Origin: Leptasterias polaris
Taxonomy: Eukaryota; Echinodermata; Asteroidea; Forcipulatida; Asteriidae
Reading direction: 5' to 3'
Assembly (NCBI GenBank): GCA_037783415.1
Contig: JAZGTN010000097.1
Location: 2,728,001-2,792,000 of the forward strand
Length of the DNA: 64,000 nucleotides
Under the pieces are notes generated by a model. The model was not told where the DNA came from and made no database searches. It worked only from the letters and a program-made list of their open reading frames with translations. Shown here piece after piece: positions 57,001 to 64,000 of this stretch. Every line of letters begins with the position of its first letter. Position 1 is the stretch's first letter. A program made the position numbers and the translations under genes.

Positions 57001-60000
57001 GCCGGAAAACCCCACCGGCACTCATGATTCCCCGACCGGCACTCGCAGAATTTTTTCTTTTTCCGACCACCACACATTTTCCCTTTTTTTTGCCCATTTC
57101 CTTCAAAATATTTTGAACAACGTGTAAAACAAATTATTTACCAGTAAACAGTTTTATCCAAAGTTTCGAGTAGCCTACTTCTTTGGTTTGAGTCTATTTT
57201 AATGATCCAGGATCGAGAATTCCTCCCGCCTGTACGATGTATATATCCAACGCACGAAACCCGCATTGATTTTGCAATGGTTTCCAGTCACGCTGATTAT
57301 ATAGCTTTACGCTTGGAATAACATGATACCAGTTTCATCATGTTGCGAACCCTATTCTACAGCGTTTAATACAACGGAAATGAACTGCAGAGTAAGCACC
57401 ATGCTATAGATGCTGTAAATTGTTTTCCCATGGCGGTAAAGGCGTGTGCGCACTGAGGGCCTACATTCAAGGCACAGCTGCAGGGCGCACGTGTGTAACC
57501 ACTCCGTGCACGATCGAAAGGAAATTGACTTGACTGTACTAGGAAAAAAAAAATTCCGGCACTAAACAAATCCTGGGCAGAACCCTGATATATGTATATT
57601 TTTTTTACTTCAAACTCAAATCCCGTTTTCCGTTTCAAGGGGCAGATTCCGTCAATTCCGTCCGTTTTCCGCTATTGCGGCAAATCATTGGCCCTATGGA
57701 TGCATGTCACATTTAGTCACTCATAACCACATGAAAGCCCACAATCATGTGAACAAATAGAAATCCGGATATTCGCGGATAGTCTGCAGACAAATATACC
57801 CGAATACCAAATTTTACTATCTGCCAAGGCTTACTGTGCACATGTGAGAAAATAAGGTATGGGAAGAATGTTAACAACAATCTGAATTACTGCCACCAAT
57901 CCTTTCTGGTTCCATACCCAGGTCATGATAGAGGTCACCTTCAAAAACATATCATAGTGGGCAACTTCCATGATTGCTATGTTGTTAAATAATTAAAATA
58001 CTTATTGTGATTTCTAAAAGCAACCTTGTAGAACTTTTCATACATTATTATTCTTCCACCCATTCCACACCACTTTTTTTAGTCTTTCAAGAATAATGTA
58101 TTTAGAATAAAATGAATGTAGCGACAACCTTGATCCCAAATGCTAAAAGCTGCACTTGTTAAACTAATGGGAAGGAGTGTGCGGAGTGTTTTTCCTAGAA
58201 AGGGACTTCCCCTTTGGCACCACTCCAAAGTACTGTGGCCCATAGTTCTTACTCACTTCCAGTAGACTTTGTGCTGAACCAATTCTGCACTGTACACTGT
58301 ACATGCACAAAGTCAGGGTGCTAGGGCTTACACTTCCGTCACGTCACACTTGAATTGTTTTGGAACTGATTCAACAATACACACAATAACTGTTGGACGC
58401 CATTATTGTTTGTGTTGAGCAAGTTACTCACTGTATTCAAACTATGTTTGGTTGTTCTGATGTATATGATGGATTAAATTTGAGGTTTGCTGGCATGGGG
58501 CTGACTGAGGCTTGGCGGTAAGTTTGGCACAAAAAGAAAAGTACGACAAATACACGTCTGTACAGTGCTTAATTCTTGCTGTCATGATTGCTCTGTCTCT
58601 GGCATTTTTTGAAATTTACTTTTGTATCTTGAGGAGTGCTTTTTCTGTTTGGTTGAAAGTGGATTTGATGCTGAAATAGTTCTGCGACTCACCATTTGTT
58701 ATTTTGGTCCTAACCCTAACAATCCCTAACCCTACAAATTCAAACAGGGCAAAGTGTTTACTTTTGTTAGGTTAAGTACAGTGAAGTTAGGATTGGGTGT
58801 TTGATTCTGTGGGATTGTGTATCCTTGCTGCCAAGTAATGGTGTTTGAATTTGTTTGAGTGGGTATGGTGGATGTGTGAAATGTACATGTACATGGTGGT
58901 ACTGGTAGTACAAGATTTATGTGCTTGTCCTTTTTTCTTGCCATAGGTCTTACATAATGTTTACTTTGTAACAAACAATGCATAAGGCAGGTGGATGGAC
59001 TCTACCATTGAAATTTAGGTATTTTCAAAAAGTAATTGTACACTTTATTTGTTATTGTTATTTCATAAAAAAAATAGTGTAAAGATAGTTGTTTGATATG
59101 TTACGTTGGGTACTGTGTGATTTCACTGATCAAATTTTGCACATGCCAAGGCCTGTTGGAGTTTGTTAGTTCCCATCGCATGGTAGTATAAGCTGTTGGA
59201 ATGTGTTGGGTTAGGGATGGATTCTAGTAAAAACGCTTTGGGAGTTAGGGATAATGGGCGTGGTCTGCAATTTTCAAATCACCATATTTCCTGAATCGTG
59301 GGACAGATTTGTTGATAATGGTATACTTGGAATTGAAATTTCATAAGGAATCCAAATTTTCCATTATTTTTTATGCTTGGGCAATTTCCAGATTGATGAC
59401 CTTTTGACCTTAAATTTGATCTTGTGAATCATCTGAATTTAAGATGAACTTTCTACAAAATTTCAAAAAGTTGGGGGTGTAATACTATTTATTTGCCTTC
59501 CAGTTCTTCTCAAAGTTGGCATACTTAATGCTAAAATGTGATTCCACACAGTGTACTATTTACATGTAAAGATATCAAGTGTGTAGCAAGTAGTCTTTGG
59601 TGCAGCCTGATTGAGAATGAGTGTAACAAAAACTGGTGGACAAGTAGAGTAAAATAGGTGGTCTGATGAGGTTAAGTGTTGAAAGTATATCCTTTACAGC
59701 TTCAATTACCTCATGCCAAATACAAACCATTTTGAAGGCAGTAAATTTGAGCCCATTGGATAATCTGATGTAGGATGACCCGAATGTAAGAAATGTTGTT
59801 CTTCATTAAACTGTATACAGTTGAATCTCGGCTTCTCTGAACAGAACATTGCATTTCATGAAAAAACAACCTGTCTAAATCCCTAATTTGATTTATTGTT
59901 TATTTCTAGGAGCCCTTCCCCAGCAGTGATGGAAGAGGATGATGACATTCCAGAGACAACATGCGTACTCAGCAAATGTAAGGAACAGTTTCAAACTATG

Positions 60001-63000
60001 ATTTAGTTTCAGTTTACCTCGTTTTTGTTCTCATTTAAGGAATTCATTTATAGGATTTTACGAAAGACATCAGAATTAATAACTCAACAAAAATATTTTA
60101 TTAGACACTGATGGGATTGGTAAGTCTTGTCCTTTTCAGTTTGGTCTGCTTAGACTTTAAACTTACCGTTGCGTCTGGATGGATATGGGGGGTTGTTTGG
60201 GTCAATAGCACCATTTGAAATGATTATGATTGTTTAAATTGTTTACTAAAGCACACACTGCATTTTGTCTGGTCCCCTAAATAAAAGCAAGTACACGAGG
60301 GGAACCAACTCCAATACTTAGTTCAAGGTTTGATGTTTACTGATTTCATATTACTAATCCTTACCCTTCCAATGTAGGCCCAAATAACAATTGCTTATCA
60401 CTGGGTCAGGCATTGCATATTTTTTGTAAGGCATTCCAATCTTATCTAAGTCCAAACTGCTTGGTGTGAAGTGACAGGAGAGAAGGATATTGGAGGGTTG
60501 AGGTCACCTGTTGGCAGAAAGTTCTAGAGAGTAAGGGTTAATAAAACTGGTTCTTTAAGTTTCTTTTCTAACTGTTTATTTTTATTTTTTTGCACAGATA
60601 TTTCTGATTTGAACGTCAAAGTGAGCAAAGATGGTACGTCAGCTCAGCCTCTCACTATGGATGGCTTTGCTTTCTTGTGGGGAGGAGTCAAAGGAACACA
60701 CGGAGCTACCAAGGGGAAAGTGGGCTTTGAAGTCGAGGTACATGATGATCCTTTTCAGAAGTCCAAACAGGAAATCCAAATCATTCTAGTTTCTTTGACG
60801 ACCCAGGGCACCTGTGTTGCACAGCTATTGTACCCGCTGTTTTACAAGAAAAATTCATTGCCCACACCAGTGGTTCTGTCTGCATTCAGGATTTAAAAAC
60901 TGTTAGCAGACCAGCAAATATGAGTTGTTTTGTCTTTACTTTATTGCTTTATTTTACCTAGTTTACTTTTTACTTTTGTTGCTTCTACACTTTTTGTTTC
61001 GGCCTAATAAATAATAATAATGAAAATGGTGCTGCATTATGCAGTGAGACCATTTGCTCTTTAGTTGTGAAAAGTTAAATTAACTTCAATTTTTCTATTG
61101 TACTTTAGTTTTTAACTAAATTTGGTTGGTAGTGTTGAAGGACCAAAAACTCTTTACCAAATGATAAATGTTGACTTCATTTTTACGTGTTGCCGTTATT
61201 GTAGATGGAAAAACATCTTGAGGTGAACCAGCTTCCAGCTGATGAAACTAAAAATGTTGTTCGAGTGGGTTGGTCCACAGACGACACCTCGCTTCAATTA
61301 GGTAAGTTTTGACACTTACTACAACTTTTTATTCTGTGGCGGCGTCAAGTGGACATAATATCGTCACTGATGCCATGAACCAACACCTTCTGTGCAAAGC
61401 CACTTTTTATTAGTTTTTGTTTGTTTACATGTTCATACAATATTCGCCAAGGCGTACAATTTCATGAAGTTTCAATGCTTCAAGAGCTGGGATTTAATTT
61501 AATTTTGATAATAACCTTTGCACAAAAGGGACAATTTGCTTTCGCGAACTGACACGCGGGTTCCATTTACCCTTGTAATGCATAGCAAGCAGTATGCTTA
61601 TATGAGAACAAAAACATTGACACAAACCTTGTGGGTGGCGCGCGCGTGCTGACCTCCATTTGTCTTGAGGTGTGACACACACATTACGTTGTAATACATT
61701 GGAATGTGTCACTTTGTGGATACAACACTTTTTTTCACAAGCTGACATGCCACTTTATTAAATTATTGCTTGTTAATTTGCATAATGCAAAACATTCAAA
61801 TAATAGTAATTTTATCAAGTTTAAAGCATCATGTGTCCACTTTAAGAAAACTAGATGAAAACTGTGATAGTGGAGTTTTAACAAGTGTCAACTTTAGACG
61901 CTGTTTTCTTTGATTGATGGTTTTTACAATGTACTTTGTGTCAGTTCATGTTGTCGGTGACAATATTTGTTCATTAGTACCATTTGATTCCTTCGCAATC
62001 TTTGTTTTTAGATGAGGTCATTTGAAATGTAACAAAGGGCAAGTAATACCAGAGCAACATTTATACCAAGTACCTTTTTTTGTTTAAAGCATTTTCAGTT
62101 TTAGAGTTCTGGTTTCTTTTCTTAAAATCACCAACAATGTCTCATTTTCTTTAAAGGTGAGGAGGCCTTCTCTTATGGATATGGAGGAACTGCCAAGATT
62201 TCTGTTCAATGCAAATTCAGTGATTTTGGCGAAAAGTTTGAAGCTGGAGATGTGATCAGTTCATACTTGGTAAGGAATTGTTTATTTAATTTTTGTTAAA
62301 TAAAGATGTAGCATAATGTTAAATCTGTTTAATAATGGTTATTTGTACTGGATCACCAACCAGGAGATTAGGTTTTAGAGGATTTACAGTAGTCAATCAT
62401 TGTTACTTTACTTTGTTAGCCAACTCGGAGCTCATCCAGTAACCCTGTTATTTGGTTTGTACTTCCTGTTGATTGTGCTTTATGTACTGGGTACAAACAC
62501 AGCATGCAGGGCTCAATGTTACACTGGGTGGCAGGCCGAAACCCAGTGATTTTAGTGTTGGGCCAAAAAACTCTTGACTCTTGTGTTTTTCAATTAAATA
62601 AATCGTCAAGAACAAAAATGATGTTGAAATGTTTACTTTGACTTTGAATCAAAGTATACTTGCCATTAGAATGAGATAAATTTGTTCTTAGTGCTTGTTC
62701 AAATAAAAAACGGTTTATTTGTCAAGCTGTGTGGACAGTTTTTTTTTCAATTGATTCTGTTATTATAAAAATAATTTGCAGTTCATTTAAAGTTTTGAGC
62801 TACAATCCCTGCAGTCTTGTGGATTCCTGTATGACTGGGTACTGGGTATTGACTTACTGTCTTGTTCCATTTCTCAAACCAGGATTTTGAAGGAGAGAAA
62901 CCCACCATCTCATACAGCAAGAATGGCAAAGATCTTGGTGTGGCTTTCACCATCGATGATGATCTGGAGGGCAAAGCACTGTTCCCCCATGTGCTGCTGA

Positions 63001-63715
63001 AGAACACATCTGTTTCAGTTAACTTTGGTCAGAAGGTAACTGCTAATCTTTAGTTTCACATATGCATCATAACCAAATGAGCCCAGCAGTTAGTCTAGGG
63101 GAAAAAAATTGGCTCTGCATTTACATCTTTTTGTTTTGCTATTTCTGTCTCAGTCTCTCTCTTTATGAAAAAATATATATATATATACATTGGTCAGCAA
63201 TGCCTGCGCACATGTTTGGACAGCGCGTGCACCAACCTACAGTGCGATATCTTCATACCATGAAGCCTGCACTACACCTGGAAGAAGAAGGGCTATTGCA
63301 GCACTACCATCTTGCAGGCATAATATTCTTCCTACTTGAATCTAATTTTAAAAAACAAAAAATCCCTTGAGAAATTTCAGCAACATTTTTATCAAATATT
63401 ACCTAAAAAGCCTATACCATGTACATGTTGATCAGTTTTTGTACTTGATAACAGTTTCAGACTTTTTTTCAAGGGCAATATGTCATGCCTGATGACGTAA
63501 TGTTCATTGAAAAGAAATTGATGTGGACTTCAGGTAATAGAAAACAAATTATTTTAGTGGTGTAGGATTTTCTCAGTCCAATTTGTTTTGTGCTGTGCAT
63601 CTTACAGGAAGAGCCATTTTTCCCTGTGCCAGAAGGCTTCACGCTGATCGGTGCGGTATCTGAAGAAGATAGAGTCCGTGGGCCTCTTCCCCCAGCCACT
63701 AAGAAAGACTCTGAG
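48083..63715 (+). CDS. HNRNPU: heterogeneous nuclear ribonucleoprotein U (hnRNP U / SAF-A) family, 3' partial
   Basis: Eight coding exons are visible: 48083-48722, 49243-49381, 59910-59977, 60598-60737, 61205-61301, 62157-62269, 62883-63035 and 63608-63715. They keep one frame for 486 codons, and the gene continues past the window. The start is the ATG of MSELTPSKMKVAELRSEL. Residues about 5-40 form a SAP domain, which binds scaffold/matrix DNA. A long Glu/Gln-rich acidic region follows, then an Arg/Asp-rich basic stretch (RDRKRERDHDHSRDRG), then a SPRY domain from about LNVKVSKDG to VSVNFGQK, with MDGFAFLWGG, GEEAFSYGYGG and YSKNGKDLGVAF. The last exon ends in EEDRVRGPLPP, exactly where hnRNP U continues into its P-loop kinase-like domain, so that domain and the RGG tail should lie to the right. 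The HNRNPUL1/2 paralogues are a possible alternative. Intron 2 is 10.5 kb and is packed with nested transposons. Confidence 0.93.
48735..48940 (-). mobile_element. LINE/SINE 3'-tail repeat just inside HNRNPU intron 1
   Basis: Starts with cattattcattattcagcca, the same simple-repeat-to-body junction as at 34278-34330, and ends in an AAATAAATAAATAAA-rich part. It begins only about 12 bp after the exon 1 donor. Confidence 0.45.
50370..50900. repeat. diverged duplicate of 55935-56420
   Basis: Both contain cattgaacgctagagggcgt, cattacgcga, tgtaggctttattt, and gcggggtg followed by gtcaaa, in the same order and orientation. This segment is likely an older copy of the transposon family bounded at 55589-56768. 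Confidence 0.65.
51318..55500 (-). mobile_element. near full-length L2/CR1-like LINE retrotransposon
   Basis: Minus-strand element with a single long ORF (51633-55190), a roughly 0.3-kb 3' UTR and a terminal (ATT)n repeat at 51318-51335. It sits inside HNRNPU intron 2. GTTGATT occurs at 51311-51317 and at 55501-55507, a plausible 7-bp target duplication that would set the ends as given. The uninterrupted ORF suggests a young insertion. The 3' UTR has a block shared with other tails (gcgccccttacatacaaaat). Confidence 0.8.
51633..55190 (-). CDS. LINE ORF: leader with 2A-like motif, APE endonuclease and reverse transcriptase
   Basis: The ORF has 1185 codons from ATG at 55190 (context accATGG). 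Residue numbers below are from that ATG. Residues 1-25 are basic then strongly hydrophobic (RARLLVFLHLLFII), like a signal peptide. At 106-113 is DISVNPGP, a relative of the D(V/I)ExNPGP translational-recoding (2A) motif. An apurinic-type endonuclease follows at about 230-450, with LNTRSLKNK, TETWF, GDFN and SDH. A reverse transcriptase spans about 660-1000, with DLSAAFDTVDH, GVPQGS and the catalytic YADD near 901-904. The C-terminal region has LHWLPVSYRINFKIL and APKLWNALPFHIRS. No frameshift or stop interrupts it. The order fits the L2/CR1 group, which reverse-transcribes its own RNA at a nicked target. There is no separate ORF1; the N-terminal 230 residues stand in its place. Proteins of this group are expected to act in the nucleus. 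Confidence 0.9.
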   Translation of the reverse strand: MAVAISARARLLVFLHLLFIIHKSQRVQIFADAETVRNEYFASADQYMCLTNFVVPITPCHGVTLQLCRTGFNFSKVPLVKWSKHGQTTLVIPGHDPPHDITIFMDISVNPGPRIGCTSKDELHFMHTENSHSNMSCCKTTTIMYSRSQLFNIRKTFYHSIQPELFSILKANGIFRFRGNRAGHCNYKCKIPVHIGHRLDYVHNRLALENRTPVLKHIVVNPADSSDDLLKLCCLNTRSLKNKSADFVSYAINSKADLFALTETWFTDNDVAHKVEATPPGFRLLDHPRKNRVGGGTALLFRDHLNVKKIAGDELDSFEFSEWSVGINSFKLRLVIIYRPPYSVSHPYTVNRFITDFADYLESIILSSEPVLITGDFNIHVDISDDPNTLRFLTLLESMGLQQHVNKPTHEMGHTLDLVITRKSDMVLNGLPTPHHLFSDHFSVICNLQQSKSSFPAKQIVYRDIKSIDINCLKSDLVSSRLCSDTPQGLEELTKCYNTTLAGTFNTHAPLKSKMVTARPRLPWFNQEINSALRMRRRAEKKWRRTSMASDLSAYKLIRNKVTFLLNKARCNFYKDFIESNSSDQRKLFRASKKLLGHSDDVLYPPFKDKMTLANDMGSFFVQKISNIHAKLDDLEVSTSVDRTLSFTSETMSSKILFDSFIPLTESQVKQLVVNSSKGSCALDPMPTNLVGECLDVLLPVLTNIINSSLVSGTFPTDWKEALICPLLKKPNLDMKLENYRPISNLQFISKLTERAVCDQLYCHMSKHSMFPVFQSSYRKHHSTETALIKVKNDLLMRMNSQHVILLILLDLSAAFDTVDHAILLKRLQSKFGVTGKALDWFSSYLLDRSQRVSIQGTLSEKFNINCGVPQGSCLGPFLFLVYASKLFDIVERHLPDVHCYADDTQLYLSFRPDDKFCQAAVTIMEDCIGDIRQWMLHDRLLINDAKSEFLIIGSKQQLQKINISNIMIGDAKVFPTTCVRNLGSWFDSELTMNTHINKACSAAFFHLHNIKRISQFLTQDSLLKLIHAFVTSRLDYCNGLLYGLPKSQIAKLQRVQNAAARIVTNTHRFEHITPIIRQLHWLPVSYRINFKILLLTFKALHGLSPKYLQDLVSIRKVSSYQLRSGNNGIFLDYPSGKMLTTFGDRAFSVAAPKLWNALPFHIRSEQKLTSFKCNIKTYLFKAAF
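55589..56768. mobile_element. 1.2-kb TIR transposon with exact 6-bp target duplication
   Basis: CAGTCCTTCTGATTTGA at 55589-55605 is matched exactly, inverted, at 56752-56768 (17 bp). The flanks are CTGTAT (55583-55588) and CTGTAT (56769-56774). No transposase ORF is seen. CAG…CTG ends with a 6-bp duplication fit a hAT-type element of the 6-bp class. Its interior is related to 50370-50900. Confidence 0.85.
56976..57587. mobile_element. 612-bp hAT-like non-autonomous element
   Basis: CAGGGTTCTGCCCA at 56976-56989 is matched exactly, inverted, at 57574-57587. ATATAT lies directly outside both ends, though the flank is low-complexity. Inside, ggtgccggaaaaccccaccg and aattccggcactaaac echo each other. 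There is no ORF of note. Confidence 0.8.
57850..59905. other. gene-free remainder of HNRNPU intron 2
   Basis: No exon is seen. A short telomere-like patch (cctaaccctaacaatcccta) lies near 58710. About 59260-59640 resembles old repeat sequence. The rest is AT-rich. Confidence 0.45.
62505..62715. repeat. interspersed repeat, family E copy
   Basis: Shares gcagggctcaa, ttacactgg, cagtgattttagtgttgg and cttgttcaaataaaaaa with 9310-9595 and the reverse strand of 29735-29830. It lies in HNRNPU intron 6. Confidence 0.5.
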
Positions 63716-63734
63716 GTAAGAAACCAATCATTTA

Positions 63735-63886
63735 AATTGTCTGTCGTCTGTTGTATTGTAGAGCCTAGATTGAATTGTCTGTCGTCTGTTGTATTGTAGA
63801 GCCTAGATTGAATTGTCTGTCGTCTGTTGTATTGTAGAGCCTAGATTGAATTGTCTGTCGTCTGTTGTATTGTAGAGCCTAGATTG
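63735..63886. repeat. four perfect 38-bp tandem repeats
   Basis: The unit aattgtctgtcgtctgttgt continues attgtagagcctagattg and occurs four times without visible change (63735, 63773, 63811, 63849). The array begins 19 bp after the HNRNPU exon donor at 63716. Its identity implies recent expansion and probable length polymorphism. Confidence 0.95.
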
Positions 63887-63939
63887 AATTTGATTTTGCA
63901 AATATTTGAAGGCTTTGAAACTTTGTGGTGTACTGACAA

Positions 63940-64000
63940 GGGCCCAATTTCATAGAGTTGCTTAAGCAGAAAATAAATTGCTTAAAAATTGTCTGCTTAG
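63940..64000. repeat. GGGCCCAATTTCAT MITE, cut by the window edge
   Basis: gggcccaatttcatagagtt gcttaagcag matches the terminus of 17825-18024. The element continues past the end of the window. Confidence 0.55.

Larger units (their letters stand above)
51001..57696. mobile_element. TIR transposon (TAGGGCCAATGATTT ends) interrupted by later insertions
   Basis: TAGGGCCAATGATTT at 51001-51015 is matched exactly, inverted, at 57682-57696. The flanks are TGGATA (50995-51000) and TGGATG (57697-57702), a 6-bp duplication with one mismatch. The interior next to both ends is made of ttccgtttcag-like strings. Removing the LINE and the two smaller elements leaves a short non-autonomous element, probably hAT-like. 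Confidence 0.65.
50046..57835. mobile_element. possible outer transposon enclosing the nested stack (tentative)
   Basis: The left sequence actaagtctgggcggatac and, inverted, the right sequence agtaagccttggcagatag are similar over about 20 bp. Both are followed by strings rich in tatccg…gatat. They may be eroded terminal repeats of an old element into which the others inserted. No target duplication was identified. Confidence 0.35.

Overview
The window is animal nuclear DNA: introns with GT-AG ends, long AT-rich intergenic stretches and many short interspersed repeats. The gene content is deuterostome-like: a synaptotagmin-14/16 relative, ECH1, EFCAB2/DRC8 and hnRNP U. The repeats (a TTAA-flanked element starting AGGCACTG, tRNA-derived SINEs, an L2-type LINE) are of kinds I associate with echinoderms, probably a sea star or sea cucumber. 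The phylum is inference; no species is claimed.

Layout. 1-5459: no gene seen, only old repeats. 5460-12108 (+): the last five coding exons of a synaptotagmin-14/16-like gene (C2A, C2B and stop); its N-terminal exons are not visible and probably lie upstream of the window. 12.3-21.7 kb: gene-free, with a 145/149-bp higher-order tandem repeat, a TTAA MITE and other repeats. 21770-22729 and 26538-27554 (both -): two intronless retinol-dehydrogenase-like SDR genes, with two palindromic elements between them that carry 9-bp target duplications. 27.6-31.6 kb: SINEs and a 1.3-kb transposon nested in a SINE. 31655-38972 (+): ECH1, seven coding exons, ending in a peroxisomal SKL signal. 40699-44994 (-): EFCAB2/DRC8, five exons, convergent with ECH1. 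48083 to the right edge (+): hnRNP U (SAP domain, acidic region, SPRY domain), truncated by the window edge before its kinase-like domain. Its second intron is 10.5 kb and is filled by nested transposons, including an apparently intact L2-like LINE on the minus strand.

Function. The genes are unrelated housekeeping or cell-type genes: membrane trafficking, retinoid/lipid oxidoreduction, unsaturated fatty-acid beta-oxidation, the ciliary dynein regulatory complex, and RNA/chromatin binding. EFCAB2 and HNRNPU are divergent neighbours here. From general knowledge they are also adjacent and divergent in human 1q44, so this may be an old conserved gene pair.

The most interesting items are the LINE ORF, with a hydrophobic leader and a 2A-like NPGP motif; the foldback elements with exact 9-bp duplications; and the stacked TIR elements with apparent 5-6-bp duplications.
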